In this document: in pieces, positions 1 to 7,913 of the stretch
Numbering within the stretch: the stretch's first letter is position 1
Layout: each line of letters begins with the position of its first letter
Assembly: GCA_017556125.1 (NCBI GenBank)
Contig: JAFZCW010000047.1
Location: forward strand, 1-36,450
Reading direction: 5' to 3'
Length of the DNA: 36,450 nt
Source of the DNA: Clostridia bacterium
Lineage (GTDB): Bacteria > Bacillota_A > Clostridia > Christensenellales > CAG-138
Position numbers and translations under genes: made by a program
Notes under the pieces: model-generated
Told to the model about the DNA's origin: nothing
What the model saw: only the letters and a program-made list of their open reading frames with translations
The model's database searches: none

Positions 1-580
1 GGAATTCCTGGTCCGTTCCGAAATAAGGACTGATGACGCTGTAAAACTTCTGCGCGCGGCTCTCGTCGGAAAAGCTGAACACGCAGTAAATGGAATCGGT
101 ATCGTCCGTAAAGGTAAACTGGATCCTGTAGGAAGTGTGCTGTCCCTGTTGGCCGGAACGCCTTCCCGCCCATCCTTCCTTTATTTCTCCGGAAAGAATA
201 TGGCCCGTTATGACGGTCAGGCCTGTTGCGTCGGACAGATCGTGTATCGGCGTTCCCTTCGTTTCACGGATCCTGCTTCCGTAAATCACGACGGATTCCT
301 TTTTCTCGGCGGTCTTTTCCGGTTTCGCAGCCACAGCCATCCCCTGTGCGGGACTCTGCGTCTCTTTCGCAGCGGGCGGAACATCGTCCTTCCTCTTCTT
401 CTCCACCACGACGTGCAGGTCCGGAAACAGTTTCCCGTATTTTTCAATCAGTTCCAGGGAATCAGAATCAGATATGTCGGCGTTTTCACGGCAGAACAGA
501 ACAAGCCTGTTCTGCGATCTCTGCAGAACAGCCTTTTCAATAAATGAAAAATGCCCTGTCTGTTCAGGAATGCCTTCCAT
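1..580 (-). CDS. polC: DNA polymerase III PolC-type, alpha subunit (5' part only)
   Basis: The first about 193 codons of a gene that runs off the left edge of the window. PolC is the replicative polymerase of low-GC Gram-positives, with built-in 3'-5' exonuclease. The visible part is the poorly conserved N-terminal region, a Lys/Glu/Ala-rich linker (about residues 65-100), and the start of the OB-fold domain (IYGSRIRETKG, then FTFTDDTDSIYCVFSF), which is typical of PolC ahead of the split exonuclease. The polymerase and exonuclease motifs are outside the window. The ATG at 580 lies 6 bases after the ispG stop, so this is the last visible gene of the pyrH operon; polC downstream of ispG/rseP/dxr is a standard Firmicute order. 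No clear ribosome site precedes the ATG, so the exact start is moderately certain. Confidence 0.85.
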   Translation of the reverse strand, partial: MEGIPEQTGHFSFIEKAVLQRSQNRLVLFCRENADISDSDSLELIEKYGKLFPDLHVVVEKKRKDDVPPAAKETQSPAQGMAVAAKPEKTAEKKESVVIYGSRIRETKGTPIHDLSDATGLTVITGHILSGEIKEGWAGRRSGQQGQHTSYRIQFTFTDDTDSIYCVFSFSDESRAQKFYSVISPYFGTDQEF

Positions 581-586
581 CGTATA

Positions 587-1642
587 TCAGTCTTTGCTCT
601 CGATCATGCGGTTCGCCTCGAGGATCATCTCGTCGATGATGCCCGGGACAGGTCCGCTTTTATACTTTATTCCCTTTTTAAAGATCAAGCCGTTTCCGTT
701 TCCGAAACAGATGCCGATATCCGCGTCCGCGGCTTCACCGGGTCCGTTCACGGCGCATCCCATCACTGCGACTTTCAGATATCCGCGGTGATGCAGAAGC
801 CTTTCATCGACATAACGCACTGCATCAAACAGATCGACACGCGTCCTTCCGCAGGTCGGACAGCTCACGATATCCACGTCGTCCCTCCTCAGATCAATCG
901 CAGCGAGAAGCTTCTGCGCCACGATCACTTCCCTGACGGGATCGTCTGTTAGCGAAACGCGGACCGTATCGCCGATTCCGTCCAGCAACAGCGTGCCGAT
1001 GCCGATCGAGGATTTGATGACGCCTGACTCGGGCTCGCCCGTCTCCGTGATGCCGACATGGAGCGGGTAGTCGACGATGCTGCTGATCATCCGGTAGGCT
1101 TCCACCGTATCCCGTACGGTGGAAGCTTTCAGCGAAAGAACGATATCCTCAAAACCTGCTTCTTCAAGTATCCTCACATGGCGAAGTGCGCTTTCCACCA
1201 TCGCTTTCGGCGAATGCGGGCCGTACCGTTCCTTCAGGTCCTTTTCGAGCGATCCGGCGTTCACGCCGATCCGGATCGGAATATGATGCATCCTGGCGCA
1301 TGAGACGAGCTCCTCCACCCTGTCCCTGCTGCCGATGTTACCGGGATTGAAACGGATCTTGTCGATCCCGTGTTCGATCGCGAGGATCGCGAGGCGGTAG
1401 TCAAAATGAATATCGCCCACAACCGGAATATGCACAGCGCGGCGGATCGTTTCGACAGCCTCCGCGCATTCTCTGTCATAGATCGTAAAACGGACGATAT
1501 CGCACCCGGCCTGTTCCAACTCCAGGATCTGCGCAACGGTGCGGTCCGTGTCCTTCGTGTCGGTGTTGGTCATCGACTGGATCAGGACCGGGTTACCGTT
1601 GCCGATCGTTCTGTTTCCTATCCGTACTTCTCTCGTTTTCAT
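587..1642 (-). CDS. ispG: 4-hydroxy-3-methylbut-2-en-1-yl diphosphate synthase
   Basis: IspG (GcpE) makes HMBPP from the cyclic diphosphate MEcPP in the MEP isoprenoid pathway, using a [4Fe-4S] cluster. The 351-residue product starts with the typical TIM-barrel half (TREVRIGNRTIGNGNPVLIQ; VVGDIHFDYRLA; IRFNPGNIG). The cluster-binding half has C261 and C264 in SCPTCGR and C296 in MGCAVNGPGE, with E303 as the fourth expected ligand. The C264-C296 distance of 32 equals that of the E. coli enzyme. Its ATG overlaps the rseP stop by 4 bases (ATGA), so translation is probably coupled. Dxr, two genes upstream, catalyses an earlier step of the same pathway. Confidence 0.97.
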   Translation of the reverse strand: MKTREVRIGNRTIGNGNPVLIQSMTNTDTKDTDRTVAQILELEQAGCDIVRFTIYDRECAEAVETIRRAVHIPVVGDIHFDYRLAILAIEHGIDKIRFNPGNIGSRDRVEELVSCARMHHIPIRIGVNAGSLEKDLKERYGPHSPKAMVESALRHVRILEEAGFEDIVLSLKASTVRDTVEAYRMISSIVDYPLHVGITETGEPESGVIKSSIGIGTLLLDGIGDTVRVSLTDDPVREVIVAQKLLAAIDLRRDDVDIVSCPTCGRTRVDLFDAVRYVDERLLHHRGYLKVAVMGCAVNGPGEAADADIGICFGNGNGLIFKKGIKYKSGPVPGIIDEMILEANRMIESKD

Positions 1643-2676
1643 TGCATCAGCGTCCCGTTGATCAGATTGGAGATATCGTTATAGGTCAAAAACAGGACCA
1701 GTCCGATCAGAAGGATGAATCCGATCAGATGGATGAGCCCTTCCTTGTTTCGGTCGATGGGCTTGCCTGAAACGGCCTCGACGACATACAGCAGGATCCT
1801 TCCTCCGTCAAGGGCGGGGATCGGAAGAAGGTTCATGATGCCCAAACTGATATTGATCAGGATGGACAGCTGAAGGATCATCTCGAATCCGTACCGTACC
1901 GCTTCGCTGATATACGCGATCGTGCCGATCGGACCCGCCACATCGCTGGACTGCGCCTTTCCAGACAGCAGCGTGCCGAAGAAAGCGAACGTCTGCCTGA
2001 TCACACTCCATACATAGGCAAAAGCCCCGGTTACCGATTTCAGAAACGTATACCGCACCTTGACAGGCGCAATGGAAACGCCGAGGAAATTCGATCCCTT
2101 TTCCTCACTGTAGATCCCGTTGATCGTTACCTGCTCCGTGTTCCCGTCCCTCTGTACCGTCAGATGGATGGAATCCTCTTTGCAGTCGGTGATCATTTCG
2201 AATACATCGTTAAAGAAAGTGACCTGTTTCCCGTCCACTGCGGTCACGATGTCAGACGTGCGAAGCGTCGAGGCAGCGGCAGGCGTATTCTCCATGATCT
2301 CCGCGATCTGGGGCATATAGTTTCCGTAAACGGAAAGCGTCGCGACAGACAGGATCAGCGCAAGCAGCAGATTCATGACAGGACCCGCCAGCACGACGAG
2401 GAACCGCTTCCAGACGGGATGGTCGTTGAATCCGTTTCCGGACCCTGTCTCGCTGTCCTCTCCGTAGAACTGGCACATGCCGCCGATGGGAAACGCCCTT
2501 ATCGCAAACAGTGTTCCGTTTTTCTCCTTGCCGAAAAGAACCGGACCCATGCCGACAGAAAAGCCGGTGATACGGAACTTCAGAAGACGTCCCACAAGAA
2601 AATGTCCCAGTTCATGGACCGTCACAAATATAGAAAGCACCAGAAGCGCTGCTAATACGGATAATATTCGAGTCAA
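1639..2676 (-). CDS. rseP: Site-2 intramembrane zinc metalloprotease, RseP/RasP family
   Basis: A 345-residue membrane protease of the M50 family that cuts transmembrane segments, as in regulated proteolysis of anti-sigma factors and clearance of leftover signal peptides. The first membrane helix contains the zinc motif H21-E22-L-G-H25. A single PDZ-like domain spans about residues 118-205. A later helix carries the conserved NLLPIPALDGG motif (282-292) with the third ligand D290. Hydrophobic segments lie at about 4-30, 93-118, 265-285 and 310-330. It sits between dxr and ispG with 4-base overlaps on both sides, the usual Firmicute location. The substrate cannot be read from the sequence. Confidence 0.95.
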   Translation of the reverse strand: MTRILSVLAALLVLSIFVTVHELGHFLVGRLLKFRITGFSVGMGPVLFGKEKNGTLFAIRAFPIGGMCQFYGEDSETGSGNGFNDHPVWKRFLVVLAGPVMNLLLALILSVATLSVYGNYMPQIAEIMENTPAAASTLRTSDIVTAVDGKQVTFFNDVFEMITDCKEDSIHLTVQRDGNTEQVTINGIYSEEKGSNFLGVSIAPVKVRYTFLKSVTGAFAYVWSVIRQTFAFFGTLLSGKAQSSDVAGPIGTIAYISEAVRYGFEMILQLSILINISLGIMNLLPIPALDGGRILLYVVEAVSGKPIDRNKEGLIHLIGFILLIGLVLFLTYNDISNLINGTLMQ

Positions 2677-3830
2677 TGATTATCTCCTTGCCGGGAAGCG
2701 ATAAATGCTTCCGCGAATTGACGCGCGATGCTGTCGCATTCGCATATGGACTGAAGTTCAGCCTGCGGAACGGGGATCTCATGCTGAAGCACGTCGTCCA
2801 CCGTATCATAAATATCCGTAAACAGGATCCTTCCCTGTACGAAAGCTGCGACCGCCGCTTCGTTCGCTGCATTATACGCGGTCGGATAACCTCCTCCGCG
2901 GCGGAGACATTCATACGCCATGCGGATGGCGGGATACCGGTCCGGATCCGCACGGAAAAAAGTCAATTGCGATATTTCGGCCAGATCAAGCGTCCGGCAG
3001 AGAGAAGACACCCTGTCCGGATAAGTCAGCGCGTACTGGATCGGCAGCCGCATATCCGGATTGCTCATGTTCGCGAACACGGTTCCGTCCTCATATTCGA
3101 CCATGGAATGTATGACCGACTGAGGATGGATCAGGACGTCGATCCTTTCTCCCGGGATATCGAACAGATAGGAAGCCTCCATGACTTCGAGGCCTTTGTT
3201 GAACAGCGTCGAGGAATCGATCGTGATCTTGCTTCCCATCGACCAGGTCGGATGGCTAAGCGCCTGGCTGACTGTCACGTTTTTCAGTTCCTCCCTGCTG
3301 AGGCGGAAGAACCGCCCCCCGGAAGCGGTCAGAATCAGACGGCGGATCTGTTCCTTCTTCTCGCCTTTCATGCACTGGAAGATGGCAGACTGCTCGCTGT
3401 CAACCGGAAGAATGGCGCCGCCGTGCTTGCAAAGCAGCTCAGAGATAAGCGGTTTCCCGCAGACGATGCTTTCCTTATTGGCCAGCGCGACGGTCTTTCC
3501 CTTTTTCAGAGATTCTGACAGAGGTTTCAGAGCGCTGAACCCGGAAATGCCGTTCACAATGATATCCGCGTCCTCCATGGAGGCTAGCGAACAGATGCCG
3601 TCGTCCCCCGGCAGGAACCGGCACGCGCATTCCGTCAGAACTTCATCGGGAAACACAGACGGTCCCGCCACAAATGCGGGACGGAAAGACCGGACCTGCT
3701 CTGCGAGCAGTTCCGTATGATGTTTTCCTGAAATACCGAGAAGCCGGAATCTTTCCGGATGGGATCCGATCACTTCGAGAGCCTGCGTACCGATCGAACC
3801 GGTACTGCCCAAAACAACAACGTTCTTCAT
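2673..3830 (-). CDS. dxr: 1-deoxy-D-xylulose 5-phosphate reductoisomerase
   Basis: Dxr turns DXP into MEP using NADPH and a divalent metal, the committed step of the MEP pathway. The 385-residue product begins MKNVVVLGSTGSIG, the NADPH-binding loop (residues 8-14). The frame stays open upstream to 3968, but that part overlaps cdsA and does not resemble the family, so the ATG at 3830, 11 bases after the cdsA stop, is the start. Expected metal ligands are D144, E146 and E215 (in DSSTLFNKGLE). The residue after E146, normally His (DSEH; His153 in E. coli), is Gln147 here. H193 (SHPTW) and the IHPQSVIHS loop are intact. The stop overlaps the rseP start by 4 bases. Confidence 0.96.
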   Translation of the reverse strand: MKNVVVLGSTGSIGTQALEVIGSHPERFRLLGISGKHHTELLAEQVRSFRPAFVAGPSVFPDEVLTECACRFLPGDDGICSLASMEDADIIVNGISGFSALKPLSESLKKGKTVALANKESIVCGKPLISELLCKHGGAILPVDSEQSAIFQCMKGEKKEQIRRLILTASGGRFFRLSREELKNVTVSQALSHPTWSMGSKITIDSSTLFNKGLEVMEASYLFDIPGERIDVLIHPQSVIHSMVEYEDGTVFANMSNPDMRLPIQYALTYPDRVSSLCRTLDLAEISQLTFFRADPDRYPAIRMAYECLRRGGGYPTAYNAANEAAVAAFVQGRILFTDIYDTVDDVLQHEIPVPQAELQSICECDSIARQFAEAFIASRQGDNH

Positions 3831-3841
3831 GGCAGACTCCG

Positions 3842-4651
3842 TCAGGATATTCCGAAGAGATGGAACAGAAGAAAAACGACCGGCGCACAGATCAGAATGC
3901 TGTCCAGTCTGTCGATCACGCCTCCGTGCTCCTTGAACAGTCCGGAGTAATCCTTCACCCCGGTCCATCGTTTATACAATGACGCGAACAGATCGCCGAA
4001 CATCCCGACAACGGCGCAGAGCGTGCTCACGATCAGGATCACATAATACGGAATGGATGTGTTTCTGGATGCGAAACGCACGAGGCAGATCACAACACCA
4101 GTCAGAATGCCTGCCGCGATGGCGGCGAAAGCTCCCTCCCACGTTTTGTTGGGACTCACGGCAGGAGAAAGCTTATGCTTTCCAAACGCGCGTCCGAAAA
4201 AGTAGGCTGCAGTATCCGAAATCATCGGGACAGCCAGCATCAGGATCTTGGCGATGCAGTTCGCGTCCTTCGAAAATGAATTTGCGGCAAGCGTGATGCA
4301 CACGAAATTCAGGATCGGATAAATATACAGAAACAGGGAGATCAGAACGTTGCCGGGCTCCTCGGGTCTCCTGATGACCAGAAGGACCATCGAGGAAATG
4401 TAGCAGGCGATGAAAAGCAGAAATGCGGACAGCGGCCCGGCATAGAAATAAACATACGGAAACAGGAACGAAAACACGTATGCCGGCACCGGAAACGGCC
4501 GGAAGGCACGGTGCAGGGAAGCGTGGGAAACCTCATAGGTCCCCGCGAAGGAAAACAGCGATATGACGATTATGGGATACAGTCCGTCAAAAGCGATCAC
4601 CGATATGAGCAGCGCCGCAAGCGGGATCCCGATCATGATTCTCGATTTCAT
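3842..4651 (-). CDS. cdsA: Phosphatidate cytidylyltransferase (CDP-diglyceride synthase)
   Basis: CdsA makes CDP-diacylglycerol from phosphatidate and CTP, the branch point for membrane phospholipids. The 269-residue protein is very hydrophobic with about seven or eight membrane segments. The family motifs are clear: SDTAAYFFGRAFGKHKL followed by SPNKTWEG in the middle, and the C-terminal signature with YKRWTGVKDYSGLFKEHGG then VIDRLDS (about residues 225-252), which holds the metal and substrate acidic residues. The ATG overlaps the uppS stop by 4 bases. The uppS-cdsA-dxr-rseP order is classic for Firmicutes and groups lipid carrier, phospholipid and isoprenoid synthesis. Confidence 0.96.
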   Translation of the reverse strand: MKSRIMIGIPLAALLISVIAFDGLYPIIVISLFSFAGTYEVSHASLHRAFRPFPVPAYVFSFLFPYVYFYAGPLSAFLLFIACYISSMVLLVIRRPEEPGNVLISLFLYIYPILNFVCITLAANSFSKDANCIAKILMLAVPMISDTAAYFFGRAFGKHKLSPAVSPNKTWEGAFAAIAAGILTGVVICLVRFASRNTSIPYYVILIVSTLCAVVGMFGDLFASLYKRWTGVKDYSGLFKEHGGVIDRLDSILICAPVVFLLFHLFGIS

Positions 4652-5379
4652 TGATTATCCAGCCCGCCGAATCTTCTCGATCTCTCAGAGAATATTTTCA
4701 GTGTTTCAATATACCGTTCCTGTGTAAAGTCCGGCCAGAAGGTCTTCGGGAACACGAACTCCGCGTACGAGATCTGATAGAGCAGGAAATTCGATACCCG
4801 TTCTTCCCCGCCCGTGCGGATCAGAAGGTCGACATCCGGAAGCCCGGCCGTGTAAAGATGCTTTTCAAAGTTTTCAGGCGTCACGCCGCCCGGATCCTCG
4901 GAAGCAAGCCTCGCCGCGCGGATGATCTCGTCCCTGCTCCCGTAGTTCATCGCGATGTTCAGTTTCAGACCGGTGTTTTCCTTCGTCCTCTGATTCGCGT
5001 TGCGGATCAGCCGGTCCACTTCCGCGGGGAATTTGGAAGTATCGCCCAGCGCGCGGATACAGACATTATTCTCGTTCAGCTCGTCAAATTCCTTGTTGAA
5101 GAATTCGACAAACAGCGAACAGAGCGACTCTATTTCAGTTTTCGGCCTTGCCCAGTTCTCCGTGGAAAACGCATACAGGCTCAGCGCGCGTATCCCGATA
5201 TCCGATGAGAACCGGATGATCTCCTTCAGCCGTGTCACGCCGGCGCGGTGACCGAGCGCGCGCGGAATTCCGCGCTGTTTTGCCCAGCGACCGTTTCCAT
5301 ACATGATGATGGCGACATGGGCCGGAATCGACTGTCTGTCCAGTCCGAATGCTTTGATCTGTTCGTCCGTGTATTTCAT
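4648..5379 (-). CDS. uppS: Isoprenyl (undecaprenyl) diphosphate synthase, UppS family, with an altered active-site Asp
   Basis: Cis-prenyltransferases extend farnesyl diphosphate with IPP to the C55 carrier used in peptidoglycan and teichoic acid synthesis. The 243-residue protein is full length: the HVAIIM-x-GNGRWAKQRG motif (21-37), the LSLYAFSTENWARP segment, RTGGEERVSNFLLYQISYAE, FWPDF, and the C-terminal SERSRRFGG. The residue inside the first motif is Tyr27 (codon TAT), where the family has an almost invariant Asp (IIMDGNGRW; Asp26 in E. coli) that positions Mg-diphosphate. One base change from GAT would explain it. The start is uncertain: the ATG at 5379 fits the family, but neither it nor the in-frame TTG at 5397 has a ribosome site, and a hairpin lies just upstream. 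It may be a weakly active or non-catalytic form, or a sequencing error. Confidence 0.92.
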   Translation of the reverse strand: MKYTDEQIKAFGLDRQSIPAHVAIIMYGNGRWAKQRGIPRALGHRAGVTRLKEIIRFSSDIGIRALSLYAFSTENWARPKTEIESLCSLFVEFFNKEFDELNENNVCIRALGDTSKFPAEVDRLIRNANQRTKENTGLKLNIAMNYGSRDEIIRAARLASEDPGGVTPENFEKHLYTAGLPDVDLLIRTGGEERVSNFLLYQISYAEFVFPKTFWPDFTQERYIETLKIFSERSRRFGGLDNQ

Positions 5380-5392
5380 GCAACTAAACCAA

Positions 5393-5418
5393 TGCAAGCA
5401 GAATGGCTACTGCTTGCA
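5393..5418 (-). promoter_or_regulatory. Perfect 9-bp hairpin between the 71-aa ORF and uppS
   Basis: On the minus strand, TGCAAGCAG and CTGCTTGCA form a perfect 9-bp stem with an 8-base loop. The stem spans the stop codon of the upstream small ORF, and its 3' arm ends 13 bases before the uppS ATG. The sequence after it (TTGGTTTAG) has only a poor U-tract, so it is a weak terminator at best. It could tune expression of the downstream genes or mark an RNA-processing site. The structure is seen in the sequence; the function is inferred. Confidence 0.55.
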
Positions 5419-5622
5419 CCTGTTATCATCTCTGACATCTGTAACGAATAAGGAATAAAGGACCTCAACGAGCCCGTCCTGCCCTTCTCTGACCGCAATG
5501 ATGCGGGCATCCGTACCTCCGGTGCCTTTGTTGCATCTGACTTCCTTCATGATGAAGCGGATCCCTTTCTCCCGGAGGATTCCGGTTCCGATATCCAGAG
5601 GCAGTCCAAGAAGCTCATCCAT
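5407..5622 (-). CDS. Conserved-looking 71-residue hypothetical protein between frr and uppS
   Basis: A 71-residue soluble protein with no signal or membrane segment. The N-terminal half ([20 protein letters not shown]) has the spacing of a PASTA-like repeat half (D-L-x-G-x8-L-x3-G). The second half is a likely beta-rich stretch (ARIIAVREG, LVEVLYSLFV). The ATG shares one base with the frr stop (TGATG), which strongly suggests translation coupled to frr. Reading-frame length, coupling and placement support a real gene. I recall similar short ORFs at this position in other Clostridia, but cannot name a family. Function unknown. Confidence 0.65.
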   Translation of the reverse strand: MDELLGLPLDIGTGILREKGIRFIMKEVRCNKGTGGTDARIIAVREGQDGLVEVLYSLFVTDVRDDNRCKQ

Positions 5623-6179
5623 CAGACAGACAGAATCTCCTTTTCCTTCTCTGACAGGATGCCGTCGATCTCCTTGATCTTTTCATCCGTCAGCTTCTGG
5701 ATCTTGTCTTCCAGCTGTTTCTGGTCGTCTTCGGTCAGCTGATTGTCCTTCTGCGCTTTTTTACTCTGCTCGTTCGCGTCGCGGCGGATGGAGCGGATCG
5801 CAACCTTGGATTCTTCGCCTTTTTTCTTGACAATCTTGACGAGTTCCTTGCGGCGTTCTTCATTCAGTTCCGGGAATACGAGCCGGATCACTCTGCCGTC
5901 ATTGGCCGGGTTGATACCGAGTTCGGACTTCTGGATCGCCTTTTCGATCGCAGGGATCGCCTTCTGATCCCAAACGGAGATGACAAGAAGACGCGGTTCC
6001 GGGGTACTGATATTGCCAAGCTGGTTGATCGGCGTCTGTGTGCCGTAATAATCGACCAACAGCCTGTCAAGAAGCTGCGGATTTGCTCTGCCGGCGCGGA
6101 GACCGCCGAGCTCCTGTTTCAAAACCGAGATGGTTTTATTCATTTTTTCTGAACTGTTGTCTAAAATCGGATGGTCCAT
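5622..6179 (-). CDS. frr: Ribosome recycling factor
   Basis: RRF splits post-termination ribosomes together with EF-G. The 185-residue product matches the family length and shows [19 protein letters not shown] near the N-terminus, the domain II segment ([20 protein letters not shown]), and the C-terminal helical arm from [20 protein letters not shown] onward. The frame is open to 6215, but the ATG at 6179 is chosen because [13 protein letters not shown] fits the family start and AGAAAGGCGG lies about 8 bases before it; the longer form would overlap pyrH. It follows pyrH by 22 bases, the conserved pyrH-frr pair. Confidence 0.97.
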   Translation of the reverse strand: MDHPILDNSSEKMNKTISVLKQELGGLRAGRANPQLLDRLLVDYYGTQTPINQLGNISTPEPRLLVISVWDQKAIPAIEKAIQKSELGINPANDGRVIRLVFPELNEERRKELVKIVKKKGEESKVAIRSIRRDANEQSKKAQKDNQLTEDDQKQLEDKIQKLTDEKIKEIDGILSEKEKEILSV

Positions 6180-6201
6180 GAAACATACCGCCTTTCTGAT
6201 A

Positions 6202-6891
6202 TTATTGGTCGTCAATGGTCGTCCCTATGGTAGGATCGTCCAGTATTTTTCGTATCTGCGAAAGCGCGAACACGCGAATCGGGATGTGCTGTTCCTTGCA
6301 CATGGTAATGGCCGTCAGATCGGTGGCGCGGAGATTTTCGCCGATCACACGGTCATAGCTCAGATGCGTATACCGTTCCGCGTCCGGATTCTCCTTCGGA
6401 TCGTCCGAATAGACCGCATCGACATTTTTCGCAAGAAGCAGGATGTCCGCCCCGATCTCCGCCGCCCTCAGCGATGCGCCGGTATCCGTCGAGAAGAACG
6501 GCGAGCCGGTCCCGCATGCAAAAATGACGACGGTGTTCGAATCCAGATAGCGCTTTGCGTCCCGCGAAGTGTACCGGTCGCAAAACACCGGCATCTCGAC
6601 TGCGGAAAGAACCCTGCACGGAACGCCTCTCTGCTCGATCTCATCCTGCAGCGCGAGCGCGTTGATCGCGGTCGAGAGCATGCCCATATGGTCCGCTCTG
6701 CTGCGTTCCATATGCTTGTTGCTGCGTCCGCGGAGAATGTTGCCGCCGCCGCACACGATGCCGATCTGGATGCCGAGATCATGGAGATAAACGATATCGT
6801 CCACCGTTTTCCGGATATGTTCCCTGCAAAGGACCTCATCCGGCGAGGAAAGCGCCTCACCGCTGATTTTCAGCAATACACGTTTATACAT
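6202..6891 (-). CDS. pyrH: Uridylate kinase
   Basis: PyrH is the bacterial UMP kinase of the amino-acid-kinase fold, producing UDP for RNA, DNA and cell-wall nucleotide pools. The 229-residue protein begins with the phosphate-binding [12 protein letters not shown]. It continues with [11 protein letters not shown], the [15 protein letters not shown] segment that contacts [23 protein letters not shown], and [15 protein letters not shown] near the nucleotide site. GAGGT lies just before the ATG, and a 17-spaced promoter is found 26 to 55 bases upstream. It is the first gene of the long operon running to polC. Confidence 0.97.
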   Translation of the reverse strand: MYKRVLLKISGEALSSPDEVLCREHIRKTVDDIVYLHDLGIQIGIVCGGGNILRGRSNKHMERSRADHMGMLSTAINALALQDEIEQRGVPCRVLSAVEMPVFCDRYTSRDAKRYLDSNTVVIFACGTGSPFFSTDTGASLRAAEIGADILLLAKNVDAVYSDDPKENPDAERYTHLSYDRVIGENLRATDLTAITMCKEQHIPIRVFALSQIRKILDDPTIGTTIDDQ

Positions 6892-6917
6892 ATCAACCTC
6901 ACCCCGAATCTTGTTCT

Positions 6918-6946
6918 ATTATAGCAAACGGAAAATCGACAGGCAA
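6918..6946 (-). promoter_or_regulatory. Promoter of the pyrH-frr-uppS-cdsA-dxr-rseP-ispG-polC operon
   Basis: On the minus strand, TTGCCT (6941-6946) and a perfect TATAAT (6918-6923) are separated by 17 bases, a good sigma-A type promoter. Transcription would start about 20 bases before the pyrH ATG. It lies just downstream of the tsf terminator region on the other side of the gap, so pyrH is separately driven from rpsB-tsf. Confidence 0.8.
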
Positions 6947-6965
6947 TATAATAGAAAACCGCATG

Positions 6966-6999
6966 AAAAAACTGGCGCAGAACACTTCTGCACCAGTTT
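6966..6999 (-). terminator. Rho-independent terminator of rpsB-tsf
   Basis: The minus-strand transcript forms a 14-bp stem (AAACTGGTGCAGAA with TTCTGCGCCAGTTT, one G-U pair) around a GTG loop, followed at once by a run of T. It begins 12 bases after the tsf stop. Confidence 0.9.
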
Positions 7000-7011
7000 C
7001 TCAAAACGGGT

Positions 7012-7893
7012 TTATGCTTTTGTCTGGTTCATGACTTCGTCAACGAAGTTGTCCTCGCGCTTCTGGAGGCCTTCGCCCATCTCGTATCTGGTGAAGGACT
7101 TGACGGTAAATGCACCGTTGATCATCTTACTGACAGTCGTTTCCTGATCCTTGACGAAGGACTGCTCCATCAGGCAGACCTCTTTGTAGTACTTCTCGAT
7201 CCTGCCGTTGACCATCTTGTCAATGATCGCAGCGGGCTTCGGCTTCGGCTCGTTCAGCGCCTGTGCGCGGAGGATCTCCTTCTCCTTCTCGACATCGTCC
7301 TGGTTGATGTCCGCTCTGGAGATGCAGGTCGGCTTTGCTGCCGCGATCTGCATGGCGATATCATGCAGCTTCTGCGGGTCGTCTCCGCCCTCTACGTCGA
7401 CGATGACACCGATCTTGCCGCCGAGGTGGACGTACGTATCGACGATGCCCTCGCTGCGGACGAATCTGCGGATGCTGATCTTTTCGCCGATCTTCGCAAC
7501 AGCATGGTTGAGAAGCATGTTCACGGTAACGGCAGGGTCACTTACGAGCGGCTGCTCGAGAAGCGTTTCAACGTCCGCGGGGTCGGTCAGCGCGATCTGC
7601 TTCGCGATGGTCGAAACGAAGTTCTTGAAATCGTCGGTCTTCGCAACAAAGTCTGTCTCGCAGTTGACTTCCACGATAACGCCAACGTGCCTGTCGTCGG
7701 AAACGTAGCTTCCCACTACGCCTTCAGCCGCGATGCGTCCGGCCTTCTTTGCCGCAGCCGCAAGACCTTTCTCGCGCAGATAATCGATCGCCTTTTCAGC
7801 GTCGCCGTCGCATTCGGTCAGAGCCTTTTTGCAATCCATCATACCGGCACCGGTACGCTCACGCAGTGCCATAACATCTTTCGCTGTAAACAT
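7012..7893 (-). CDS. tsf: Translation elongation factor Ts
   Basis: EF-Ts is the nucleotide exchange factor for EF-Tu. The 293-residue protein has the N-terminal UBA-like domain ([20 protein letters not shown], then [20 protein letters not shown]), the exchange motif [13 protein letters not shown] near residue 80 whose Asp-Phe pair contacts EF-Tu, and the two core subdomains. The C-terminal end ([20 protein letters not shown]) matches the family. GGAGG sits 8 bases before the ATG. It follows rpsB by 20 bases in the classic rpsB-tsf pair. Confidence 0.97.
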   Translation of the reverse strand: MFTAKDVMALRERTGAGMMDCKKALTECDGDAEKAIDYLREKGLAAAAKKAGRIAAEGVVGSYVSDDRHVGVIVEVNCETDFVAKTDDFKNFVSTIAKQIALTDPADVETLLEQPLVSDPAVTVNMLLNHAVAKIGEKISIRRFVRSEGIVDTYVHLGGKIGVIVDVEGGDDPQKLHDIAMQIAAAKPTCISRADINQDDVEKEKEILRAQALNEPKPKPAAIIDKMVNGRIEKYYKEVCLMEQSFVKDQETTVSKMINGAFTVKSFTRYEMGEGLQKREDNFVDEVMNQTKA

Positions 7894-7913
7894 AAATCTT
7901 TCCTCCGGATCTG

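Noticed and set aside
137..952. Several plus-strand open frames
   Set aside because: They are opposite polC and ispG, both confidently identified.
3831..3968. A longer N-terminus for Dxr
   Set aside because: The extension overlaps cdsA in another frame and is unlike Dxr; the family start MKNVVVLGSTGSIG is at 3830.
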